From: Armatimonas rosea
GTDB taxonomy: Bacteria > Armatimonadota > Armatimonadia > Armatimonadales > Armatimonadaceae
Direction: 5' to 3'
DNA length: 64,000 nt
NCBI RefSeq assembly: GCF_014202505.1
Contig: NZ_JACHGW010000008.1
Coordinates: forward strand, 1 to 64,000
The notes beneath the pieces were generated by a model. That model searched no databases, was not told the origin of the DNA, and saw nothing but the letters and a program-made list of their open reading frames with translations. A program made the position numbers and the translations under genes. Position 1 is the stretch's first letter. Each line of letters begins with the position of its first letter. This document shows positions 33,708 through 41,366 of this stretch, piece by piece.

Positions 33708-34379
33708 TTATTTTAAAACCGCGAGGATTCCCGCGAAGTTATCGCTGCCCGTGTTGGAGAGAGTGGTTCCTGGGCAGAGCATCCCCGAGATCGCGCCGTC
33801 TAGGTAGAGCGCATCGGGGCAGTGGAGCATGTCGCGGAAGAGGCTGGCGAAGTCGTAGAAGTTGACGGGCAGCTGGGAGAGCACAAAGACCACCTTGCCG
33901 TCCTGTGCGACTCCCACCCCGCTACGGATATTTCGATTGGCTGAGCCCTTGGTGAACTTGGGGTGGAGCTTCCCACGCTGCACCAAGAGCGGCCCGGACT
34001 GAGTCGCAAGGCGCGGTTTTAGCTGGCGCTGTGCAAACTCCCCCGTCTCCCAGACCCCGGTGCGCTTGCCCACCACCGCAAAGACCCCGTTGGGAGCGAG
34101 AAAGAAGTTCCCCCCGCCGTGCCACTGGTTGAGCTTGACCAAGGTCTTGCCCTCCGAGACATGCAGCCCCAGCGGGACATAGCCCGGCGCAAAGATCCCC
34201 GCATTGGTTGCCAGCAGAAGCTTCTTCTTCTGCGCCGTCGCCCAAGCCTCCGCTCCCTCCAGCGAGCCAAAACGCTGGCCCCGGGCATCTTTCCAGAGTA
34301 GGTGTAGGTCGTCGTGGGCCAGATCGACTGTCGCCACGACAAATGAGGTGCCTTGGTGGCGGAGCTCGCGTAGGTTCAT
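33708..34379 (-). CDS. Phosphodiester glycosidase family protein (NAGPA/DUF2233)
   Basis: The 223-residue protein of the phosphodiester glycosidase family, named for the mammalian enzyme uncovering mannose-6-phosphate tags. Marks are LLLATNAGIFAPGYVPLGLHVSEG, NGVFAVVGK, ATQSGPLLVQRGKLHP, RNIRSGVGVAQDGKVVFVLS and the terminal DALYLDGAISGMLCPG. No signal peptide is evident from ATG 34379. Its bacterial substrate is unknown; cell-wall or exopolysaccharide phosphodiesters are possible. It lies just 9 bases after the DUF6985-like gene on the same strand. Confidence 0.88.
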   Translation of the reverse strand: MNLRELRHQGTSFVVATVDLAHDDLHLLWKDARGQRFGSLEGAEAWATAQKKKLLLATNAGIFAPGYVPLGLHVSEGKTLVKLNQWHGGGNFFLAPNGVFAVVGKRTGVWETGEFAQRQLKPRLATQSGPLLVQRGKLHPKFTKGSANRNIRSGVGVAQDGKVVFVLSQLPVNFYDFASLFRDMLHCPDALYLDGAISGMLCPGTTLSNTGSDNFAGILAVLK

Positions 34380-34388
34380 GGTTATGGC

Positions 34389-34928
34389 CTAGAGCTCCCG
34401 ATAGACGACATCTTCAAAGCGCGAGGAACCATAGGCATCGGAGTTGGTGAGATGACCATCGTAGCCTCCCACTTTATTGACAAAAAGCCCCTGCTTGAAG
34501 ACGATCATCAGCCCATGTTCCTCTTCCCAGTCGCAGCCACAGGAGAGCGAGAGGTAGATTTTCTTGTCCCCATAGGGTCGCCGACTTACATGGATCACTT
34601 CCGCGAGTTGGATATGCTCCCAGACCTCGCTTGCCTCTGTTAGTGGGGGAATGCCTGCCTCTTCAAAGTCTTCATCGTCGTAGTCTTCGGCAACGTCCTG
34701 GTAGTACCGAAAGATCGGCTCCTCCGCGGCCTTGAGTGCCACGGGCGAGAGCTTGAGGAAGTTGGCGATGGCCTCCTGAAACTCTTCTTGCGCTTTATCC
34801 TTCTCGTAGTTTTCTAACACAAAGCGCCGCTTCCCTGTCCCCAGCACAGGTACCTCTATCGCTTCACTCTCAAGCCACTCGGGAAACCGCGAATCTCTGG
34901 TGAGGTCCCCTAAGACTGGAACTGTCAT
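34389..34928 (-). CDS. DUF6985-like hypothetical protein
   Basis: The 179-residue acidic soluble protein has an early FPEWLESEAIEVPVLG and a C-terminal YLSLSCGCDWEEEHGLMIVFKQGLFVNKVGGYDGHLTNSDAYG, the pattern of DUF6985. Members occur alone or near toxin/immunity loci and are untested. GGAGGAG with an overlapping TATAGA lies just before the ATG. It may be co-transcribed with the phosphodiester glycosidase gene. Confidence 0.8.
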   Translation of the reverse strand: MTVPVLGDLTRDSRFPEWLESEAIEVPVLGTGKRRFVLENYEKDKAQEEFQEAIANFLKLSPVALKAAEEPIFRYYQDVAEDYDDEDFEEAGIPPLTEASEVWEHIQLAEVIHVSRRPYGDKKIYLSLSCGCDWEEEHGLMIVFKQGLFVNKVGGYDGHLTNSDAYGSSRFEDVVYREL

Positions 34929-34993
34929 CTTCTATACTCCTCCATTACTATTTTGGTAGCGAGGCGAGCTAGGGTTAGGGATGGTGCGTATGC

Positions 34994-35812
34994 TCATTCC
35001 ACCCGTTTATCTTCCTCTAATGACATGCGCAAAGCACGCGGCGAGGCGCCGAGGGCGGTGCGGATGGTCTTATTGAAGAGGTGCAGGTCAGGAATGCCGA
35101 CAGCGATCGCGACGGACTTGATCGGGAGCGTGGACTCTCGGAGCAGGTGCTCGGCGCGCTCGATGCGGCGCTTTCTCAGATAGCCAATCGCGCTTGTTCC
35201 TACTTGTTGCTGAAATAATCGCCCCAGGTAGCTGTAAGACACCCCGGCCTCACGGGCGAGCTGGGCGATACTGAGCGGCTCCCCGAGGCGCTGCTCGATG
35301 CGCTCGATAGTCGCCGAGACCGCGGGGTGGCCGGTCAGGCTGGTCTGGGGGGCGGGGCGCTCGGTGAGCTGGCAGAGGAGCTCCCAGAGGCGGGCCTCAC
35401 GACGCCAGCGCGGCAGGTGGGGCGCCAGCGCCACTTCCTCGAACTGGGCGTAGAGCAGCGGAAAGCGCGTGCCCAGGTCCTGCATCAAGGGAATGGTGCC
35501 CGTGGCGGGCTGGCTCCCCGACGGTAGCCGGAAGTGGGCGTAGAGGTGCGGCGACGGCCCCTCGTAGTGGTAGAGAACGGGCTGGTTGGGCGGGGTGATC
35601 CCGACAAAGCCCGGTCGGATGGGAAAGGTCTGCCCCGCGAGCTCCAGCGTGGCGCGGTAGCGGTAGAAGTGCAGCGACCAGAGAGTCGGGAGCTGAAAAC
35701 GATCCGTGCTCTGGTGCCCATGGAGCCCCGCCGACATCTGTGCCAGCACTGGGGGCTCGGACAGACAGATCGGCCACTCGATAGCCTGCCAGTTCTCGGT
35801 GAGGGAGGTCAC
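34994..35812 (-). CDS. AraC-family transcriptional regulator
   Basis: The 272-residue regulator has an N-terminal cupin-like ligand domain (RATLELAGQTFPIRPGFVGITPP) and a C-terminal double helix-turn-helix of the AraC/XylS type (PLSIAQLAREAGVSYSYLGRLFQQQVGTS, then LRESTLPIKSVAIAVGIPDLHLFNKTIRTALGASPRALR). It starts at a GTG. The divergent gene pair encoding a PhyH dioxygenase is the likely target; a family-A palindrome fills the shared upstream region, where a TTGACA and a TAGACT box sit near 35834 and 35858. Confidence 0.9.
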   Translation of the reverse strand: MTSLTENWQAIEWPICLSEPPVLAQMSAGLHGHQSTDRFQLPTLWSLHFYRYRATLELAGQTFPIRPGFVGITPPNQPVLYHYEGPSPHLYAHFRLPSGSQPATGTIPLMQDLGTRFPLLYAQFEEVALAPHLPRWRREARLWELLCQLTERPAPQTSLTGHPAVSATIERIEQRLGEPLSIAQLAREAGVSYSYLGRLFQQQVGTSAIGYLRKRRIERAEHLLRESTLPIKSVAIAVGIPDLHLFNKTIRTALGASPRALRMSLEEDKRVE

Positions 35813-35894
35813 GACAATTTTTTACCACCAATTGACAACTCAGGCCATTGAAAGCCTAGACTAAAACTATTAAAATCAACCAATTCCGCCGTTA

Positions 35895-36085
35895 GGATCG
35901 CCCCCGTTGGGACCGCCCCCATGAACGGGGGCGTCTTGCTATCGTCGCAGGCTCCGACACGAAGGCCTCCGGCCATACCGAGTTTACTCGGGATTATGGG
36001 CGAAGCCCTTTGTGTCCGAGGCACGAGGACAGCAAGACGCCCCGCTCCAACCGGGGCGATCGAAAACGGGGGCGATCCACAAGGG
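35895..36085. repeat. Palindromic element family A, copy 2
   Basis: The core matches copy 1 (4195) over about 48 bases with one change. The hairpin tip differs but still pairs: CCGAG-TTTA-CTCGG here against CCGCG-CGTTCA-CGCGG there. The outer arms (GATCGCCCCCGTT and the complement near 36064-36076) pair too. It lies in the control region of the PhyH operon, ending a few bases before that operon's AGGAG site. Confidence 0.85.
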
Positions 36086-36103
36086 CGATTAGGAGAAAAA
36101 GCG

Positions 36104-36385
36104 ATGTTACGGCAGAAACTGCTGGTGCTCTACCTGCACTACCCTGCGCTCAATAGCGGGGTCTGTGCCTGGTCGATCTGGGACGGGACAGGCAAGGAGC
36201 ACCACACCACGGGGGACAGCGATACGCCCCCCTACAACTCAGTGATTGAGGCCATGAAAGACGGCTGGCGCGTGATCCAGTTCCCGCAGCTCAACCCCGC
36301 CTACCCCGGCATGGAGCTGACCACGAGCTACCTGCGCTTTGAGTATGTCTTGGAGAAACTGGAGGATATTAGCAATGACAGTTAG
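36104..36385 (+). CDS. Small hypothetical protein, upstream partner of PhyH gene
   Basis: This 93-residue protein is rich in Tyr and Trp (LVLYLHYPALNSGVCAWSIWDG, then AMKDGWRVIQFPQLNPAYPGMELTTSYLRFEYVLEK). I cannot assign a family. AGGAG at 36091-36095 supports the ATG at 36104; the ATG at 35921 lies in the palindromic element. It overlaps the dioxygenase start by 11 bases, so the two are coupled. Confidence 0.75.
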   Translation: MLRQKLLVLYLHYPALNSGVCAWSIWDGTGKEHHTTGDSDTPPYNSVIEAMKDGWRVIQFPQLNPAYPGMELTTSYLRFEYVLEKLEDISNDS

Positions 36386-37205
36386 TAAAGAGCATCTGCT
36401 CACAACAGTGCAGGTGGCCAACTTCGCCGCCGATGGCCTGCTGGTCTTCCCAGAGCTCATCCCCGACGAGATCAACCAAGAGGCGATGCGGGAGATCGAC
36501 GAGAAGCTGATCCCCACGGGCTACGAAAAATCTGGCCAGGAGCTCTCCAATATCTGGAAGGACTCCAAGGGCTTTGGGGCGCTCTTCCGCCTGCCGCAGG
36601 TAGAGGGGATCATCCGCAGCCTGGTGGGGCCCTCGCCGCTCTACGACCACCATGCGTTCCATAAAGTGGGGCCGCGCCACGAAGAGGGGCAGATCTGGCA
36701 CGCAGACAATATCATCGACCCGCGCCAGCACTTCGATATCCAGCTCTTCTACTTCCCCCACGACACGCCGCGGGAGATGGGCGGGACGATGTTCCTGCCG
36801 GGGAGCCACCTGCGCCGCATCCACGAGACCGATATCGGGCGCTACCAGAACTTCCGGGGCCAGGTGCCGATTGTGTGCAAGGCGGGGACGATCGCGGTGG
36901 GGCACCATGGGATCTGGCACTGCGCCCAGCCCAACCACACCGAGCAGATGCGCTACATGTTCAAGCTCCGCATCAACCCGACCGTCCGGCAGCGCCAGCT
37001 CTGGAACACCGACGATCTCAACGATCCGCAGGTGCCGGGGATCCTGATGCGCAACCACAAGTGGTACGGCAACGACGACCGCTTGGAGTACGCGCAGCGC
37101 ATCAAGTTCTGGCGGTTCTTGATCGACGACGACAAGTGGGACGCGCACTACTGGCTCACGCGTGTTGAGAACAAGCCCGAGCGCCCCGCGCCGTTCTTCA
37201 CCTGA
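36375..37205 (+). CDS. Phytanoyl-CoA dioxygenase (PhyH) family protein
   Basis: The 276-residue Fe(II)/2-oxoglutarate oxygenase has H109-x-D111 in IWHADNI as the iron-binding pair, the distal histidine in GHHGIWHCAQ (about H182) and an arginine following for 2-oxoglutarate. The MGGTMFLPGSHLRR segment is typical of PhyH. The substrate is unknown. GGAGG lies just before ATG 36375. The divergent AraC regulator probably controls this small operon. Confidence 0.9.
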   Translation: MTVSKEHLLTTVQVANFAADGLLVFPELIPDEINQEAMREIDEKLIPTGYEKSGQELSNIWKDSKGFGALFRLPQVEGIIRSLVGPSPLYDHHAFHKVGPRHEEGQIWHADNIIDPRQHFDIQLFYFPHDTPREMGGTMFLPGSHLRRIHETDIGRYQNFRGQVPIVCKAGTIAVGHHGIWHCAQPNHTEQMRYMFKLRINPTVRQRQLWNTDDLNDPQVPGILMRNHKWYGNDDRLEYAQRIKFWRFLIDDDKWDAHYWLTRVENKPERPAPFFT

Positions 37206-37219
37206 GCGACGCGATTGGC

Positions 37220-39100
37220 TTAGTCGCTCCAAGGGTCTTCTTTAAGAACCCGGAAGATCGGGCCGGTGGTGTTGCGGAGCGGAAAGTCGCTCTCACGGCC
37301 CCGTGGGACGACAAAGCAGTGCTCGCGGGGGCACTGGAGCTGCTCCTCGCACCAGCCGTCGGTGAGGATCATGACCGGGGCGGTGGTGGGAAAGTCCGGC
37401 CGGGAGACAAGATAGTTGATTCCCGGCTGGAGAACTGTCCCGCCGCGCCCCTGGATTGCAATCAGGCCGCGTAGCTCCGACGGCTCGACAAACCCCTTGT
37501 CGTAGGGCGCGGCATCGCAGAGCACCAAGCGGACCGCGGGGACACCGCGCGCCTCTGCGAAGCTGGCGATCGCCCCGAGCGAGCGTCCGAGGAGCTGACG
37601 GTCCATCGAGCCCGAGGTATCCAGGATCACCCCGAAGGTACAGGCGGCCAAGACTTCCTGCGGCAGGTAGCGTGCTGCACGGGGGATCTCCGGTGTGGAG
37701 GCTTGCCGGCGGCTCGCGCGGGCGAACGAGCGCCGGTAGTCGTCGAGGCGCGGGACATGGCGGTCCAGCCAGTGCGCCAGCTCGACATCCCAGGGAACGG
37801 GCGGCGTGAAGAGCGACTGAATCTCCTCCATCAGCCCGGCGGGAATCAGGCCGCGCCCTGTCTGACACGCCATCCCGGCCTGAAGCGCCCGCTTGTAGAT
37901 ATCGTCGAGGGTGGTCGCATCGCCCCGGTAGAGCCGCCGCCCGCCCGTATCCAGCAAGACATCCCCGAGCGCGCCGCGTAGGCCACGGAGTTTTTTGCGC
38001 TCCTTCGGGCTCCAGGTCAGGAGCAGGTCGTAGACCTCCTCCGCCCCCATGTCCTTCAGCCGGGGATCGTAGAGCGCCCCGATCAGCGGCATCTTTCCCA
38101 CTCCCATCTCGATCAGCCACGCGTTGATACAGAAATCGCAGGCAAGGTTCCAGAGGTGTGGGTCGCGGCCCTGCGCCCGGGTGTGGTGGAGGAGCGCGAC
38201 ATGGAGCAGCTCGTGGGCGTAGACAAAGACCATCTCGTCGTGGCTGAGCGGGACAGCGGGGTTCCAGTAGAGCTCTCCCAGGAAGCCGTTGACCGCCGCC
38301 ACGGAGATATCCATGCGGTCGCACAGGTCGGCGCGGGCGATGATCTTGAGCTCTTGTGCCACCGCGCCCAGCAGCGGGAGGTTCTGAAAGACCCAGCGGC
38401 GGGCCGCGGCGAGCGCGGGGAACTTGCTGAGGCTATCCTCGGCATCGGTGAGGTGCTCCGCCGTGCTCTCGACCGCCTCCAGAACGGCCTTGCGAATCCC
38501 GTCGGCCAGCCGCGCCTCGGCATCGTGGCGGTAGGTCAGGGCCTTGGTCAGCCCCAGCAGATCGGGGCGGCTCTTGCCCGCCAGCGTGGTGTACTCAGCC
38601 TTGATTCCCTGCTCACGGCGGAGCAGAAGCTCATCGTAGAGCGCCTCTTCACTCTCGCTATCGCCGGGGAGCCAGCCATTGCCTCGGTACGTCCGGCCCA
38701 GCTCCATCGCGCGGAGCAGGCGATCCACAGTCACATCACAGGCGACACTCCAGAGCATGGGGTCGCGCGAGCCGGCCCCCCAGCCCCCGTCCGACGGGGG
38801 GGAGCTGCACTTGGGGGCGTGGTTCAGCGCGAAGTGGAGAGCCATGTGGGCCAGCACCCAGAGCCACTCGTCGCGGGAGAGCGCGTGCCGTCCGTTGACC
38901 GCATGGTGGACATTGACATAGATCGTCGCCGCGCTATGGTCCAGCCCCGCCACCTCGACACTCTCGCTCTCCTCGATCTTGAGGAGCTTCGCCACCCCGA
39001 CCAGCGGGCTCCTCTCTAGGTCGGTCTTGGCGTAGCCCAGGTTCCAGCGGCTCTGCTGGAGCCGTGTCTGCGCCTGCTTCTCTGACTCGCGCTTGGCCAC
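37220..39100 (-). CDS. DUF2201 metallopeptidase-like/VWA protein with palindromic insert
   Basis: The 626-residue protein has two related N-terminal halves: HMALHFALNH followed by RDPMLWSVACDVTVDRLL, and HELLHVALLHHTRAQGRDPHLWNLACDFCINAWL. Only the second keeps the HExxH zinc motif. The C-terminal third is VWA-like, with a metal site DTSGSMDRQ. In the first half about ten residues (KCSSPPSDGG region) come from a palindromic repeat. It starts at a GTG one base after the MoxR-type ATPase stop. DUF2201/VWA proteins typically work with such ATPases as chaperone-like complexes. Confidence 0.9.
   Translation of the reverse strand: MAKRESEKQAQTRLQQSRWNLGYAKTDLERSPLVGVAKLLKIEESESVEVAGLDHSAATIYVNVHHAVNGRHALSRDEWLWVLAHMALHFALNHAPKCSSPPSDGGWGAGSRDPMLWSVACDVTVDRLLRAMELGRTYRGNGWLPGDSESEEALYDELLLRREQGIKAEYTTLAGKSRPDLLGLTKALTYRHDAEARLADGIRKAVLEAVESTAEHLTDAEDSLSKFPALAAARRWVFQNLPLLGAVAQELKIIARADLCDRMDISVAAVNGFLGELYWNPAVPLSHDEMVFVYAHELLHVALLHHTRAQGRDPHLWNLACDFCINAWLIEMGVGKMPLIGALYDPRLKDMGAEEVYDLLLTWSPKERKKLRGLRGALGDVLLDTGGRRLYRGDATTLDDIYKRALQAGMACQTGRGLIPAGLMEEIQSLFTPPVPWDVELAHWLDRHVPRLDDYRRSFARASRRQASTPEIPRAARYLPQEVLAACTFGVILDTSGSMDRQLLGRSLGAIASFAEARGVPAVRLVLCDAAPYDKGFVEPSELRGLIAIQGRGGTVLQPGINYLVSRPDFPTTAPVMILTDGWCEEQLQCPREHCFVVPRGRESDFPLRNTTGPIFRVLKEDPWSD
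38774..38818. repeat. Palindromic module family B inside a coding region
   Basis: An inner hairpin CCCCCGT-CCG-ACGGGGG (38784-38800) lies inside outer arms near 38774-38782 and 38810-38818. The CCCCCCAGCCCCCG start matches the intergenic modules at 13444-13530. It inserts a multiple of three bases, so the gene stays open. Confidence 0.7.
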
Positions 39101-39101
39101 C

Positions 39102-40163
39102 TTACTTGACCTTCACGACACCGGCGAGGCGGGGGAGATCGCGGATGAGATCGACCAGGAGCCAGCTCGGTAGGTTTCGTGCGTTCTCGCCCGTCTCCTC
39201 GACCACCATCACGGACGCCAGCTCGACATTGATTTCACAGAGCTCGACCAGAATGCGCTTGGCCTGGCTGGCGAGGTGGCGGTGCTGGGGTTTGCAGTCG
39301 TCCTTCTGGGGCGGGAGCTCCTTGGCGAGCTGGGCGCGGATGCTCTGGACAATAAAGAACAGCACGTCGCGCTCCTTCGGGTCGCGTGGGAGCGGCTGCT
39401 CACCCTTGAGGATCTTGTCGATGTGCAGGCTCCCCGAGAGCTGCTTCAAAAACGCCGCGAACGAGCGGGCGTGGCTCGGGGTGAGGCACCCGGCGGCGAG
39501 CAGGTCGATCTCCTGGGGCTGAATCTCGCGGCCATAGGCGAGCAGGGCATCTGAGAGGATGTGCCAGGAGCGCGGGGTGGTGAAGGTCTCCTCGGTCTTG
39601 GGCGGCGCGGAGAAGAGATGATCGGGGCGGGTCTCCACATAGCGGATCACCCACTCGTGGATCCCGACCGTGTAGGCCCAGTCCAGCCACTCGCGGACAC
39701 TGGGGCGCAGCTCGACATGGAGCATGCGGTTCATCAGCGCCGACGACATGGGTTTCACAATCGCCGAGTCCTGCGCCCGGTTGCCCGCTCCCACCACCAC
39801 CGAGTCTTTGGGGAGGGTATACTCGCCCAGCCGTCGGTCGTTGATGAGCGAGTAGAAGGCTTTCTGAACCTCGAACGAGCAGGCATTGAGCTCATCGACA
39901 AAGAGGAGATAGGGCGTGTCACGGGCGATCAGCCGAGGTGGACAGAAGACACTCTTCCCGTCCTCGATCCGCGGCACCCCGATCAGGTCCTCGGGCGCGA
40001 GCTGCGAGCCTAGGAGGGAGACGCACTCCAGCCCGACCGCGTGGGCGAAGGCCTCGACCAGCGCCGACTTCCCGATTCCGGGGGCTCCCCAGATAAAGAC
40101 CGGGCGGATCGGGGCCACATTGAGCAGGAGCTTGGTCAGCTCCGACGGGGTTACGGTAAGCAC
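39102..40163 (-). CDS. MoxR-type AAA+ ATPase
   Basis: The 353-residue AAA+ ATPase has Walker A GAPGIGKSA near residue 26, Walker B YLLFVDELNACSFEVQKAFYSLI, a sensor-1 segment VVVGAGNRAQDSAIV and the arginine-bearing LMNRMLHVEL. MoxR ATPases act with VWA proteins to activate or assemble other proteins; the DUF2201/VWA gene begins one base after its stop. The start codon is GTG. It is the upstream gene of the pair. Confidence 0.92.
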   Translation of the reverse strand: MLTVTPSELTKLLLNVAPIRPVFIWGAPGIGKSALVEAFAHAVGLECVSLLGSQLAPEDLIGVPRIEDGKSVFCPPRLIARDTPYLLFVDELNACSFEVQKAFYSLINDRRLGEYTLPKDSVVVGAGNRAQDSAIVKPMSSALMNRMLHVELRPSVREWLDWAYTVGIHEWVIRYVETRPDHLFSAPPKTEETFTTPRSWHILSDALLAYGREIQPQEIDLLAAGCLTPSHARSFAAFLKQLSGSLHIDKILKGEQPLPRDPKERDVLFFIVQSIRAQLAKELPPQKDDCKPQHRHLASQAKRILVELCEINVELASVMVVEETGENARNLPSWLLVDLIRDLPRLAGVVKVK

Positions 40164-40193
40164 GGCTCTCTATCGCCTCGGCGTCGGGTTCTG

Positions 40194-41366
40194 CTAAGTG
40201 CCGCTGGCCTGTGCCCAGGCTTCCAGGTACTTGAGGCCGCTACCCGTGTTAAAGAGCACCACGCGCTCGTCGCGGCCCACCAGCTGCTGTTCGCGGAGCT
40301 TCTGGAGCGCGGCGAGCGTGGCGGCACCTTCCGGGGCGCAGAAGAGGCCAGTGAGCGCGCAGAACTGCCGCCACGCCGCAAACATCTCCTCCTCGGTGAC
40401 CGCGAGCGCACAGCCGCCGGACTTTCGGACGGCATCCAGAATGAGAAAATCGGCGATCGCACGGGGGACCCGCAGGCCACTCGCGCTGGTGTGGGCGTTC
40501 TCCCACGGCGCGGCGTGCTCCGTCCCTTCCTCAAAGGCCCGTACGATCGGGGCACAGCCCGCCGCCTGCACCGAGACCATGCGCGGACGCTGACTCCCGA
40601 TCCAGCCGAGCTGCTCCATCTCGTCGAAGGCTTTCCACATCCCGATCAGCCCCGTCCCGCCGCCGGTCGGGTAGACAATCACGTCGGGCAGGTGGCCATC
40701 TAGCTGTTCGAAGAGCTCGTAGCCCATGGTCTTCTTGCCTTCCAGGCGGTACGGCTCGCGCAGGGTCGCCATGTCGAACCAGCCCAGCTCCTTGATGCCT
40801 TTTTGGACATGGGCATTAGCATCGGTAATCAGACCATCAATCAGCGCCAAGTCGACGCCAAAGCTGCGGCACTCCGCGACAATGCTGGCGGGTGTGTCCT
40901 TGGGCATGGCGATATGCGCCTCCAGCCCCAGCGCGGCGGCGTAGGCACCCAGTGCGCTCCCCGCGTTGCCTGCGGACCCCACCGCCAGGGATTTTATGCC
41001 CAGCTCCGCCGCGCGCGCCACCGCCACCGCCATCCCGCGCGCCTTGAACGAGCCGGTTGGGTTCACCGATTCTTCTTTGATGAGCAGGTGCGGCATTCCC
41101 AGCGCTTCTCCGAGCCGGTCGGCGGGAAAGAGCGGGGTCCCGCCCTCGCCCAGATCGCGCACAAACTCCGGGCTCCGCACCGGCAGGAGCGCAGAGTAGC
41201 GCCACAGCCCCGGCTTGTGCGCCAGCTCCCGCGGCGAGCGCGGCCCGCGCGATAGATCGTAGCGTGCCAGCAGCGGCGCCCCGACACGGCTCAGGTTCTG
41301 GGGCACATCGGCATCGTAGTGCTCGCCAGTTTTGCTGCACTCTAAATGAGTTAGGAGACTCTTCAT
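40194..41366 (-). CDS. thrC: Threonine synthase
   Basis: The 390-residue PLP enzyme converts O-phosphohomoserine to threonine. The PLP lysine is in ESVNPTGSFKARG; the glycine loop is GSAGNAGSALGAYAA; GEGGTPL precedes it. The N-terminal zinc-ribbon-like piece of some ThrC proteins is reduced to one cysteine (LECSKTGE). The ATG overlaps the cyclase/NB-ARC stop (TCAT on the plus strand), and TACAAT at 41373-41378 lies 6 bases before the ATG, inside that upstream gene. Confidence 0.9.
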   Translation of the reverse strand: MKSLLTHLECSKTGEHYDADVPQNLSRVGAPLLARYDLSRGPRSPRELAHKPGLWRYSALLPVRSPEFVRDLGEGGTPLFPADRLGEALGMPHLLIKEESVNPTGSFKARGMAVAVARAAELGIKSLAVGSAGNAGSALGAYAAALGLEAHIAMPKDTPASIVAECRSFGVDLALIDGLITDANAHVQKGIKELGWFDMATLREPYRLEGKKTMGYELFEQLDGHLPDVIVYPTGGGTGLIGMWKAFDEMEQLGWIGSQRPRMVSVQAAGCAPIVRAFEEGTEHAAPWENAHTSASGLRVPRAIADFLILDAVRKSGGCALAVTEEEMFAAWRQFCALTGLFCAPEGAATLAALQKLREQQLVGRDERVVLFNTGSGLKYLEAWAQASGT

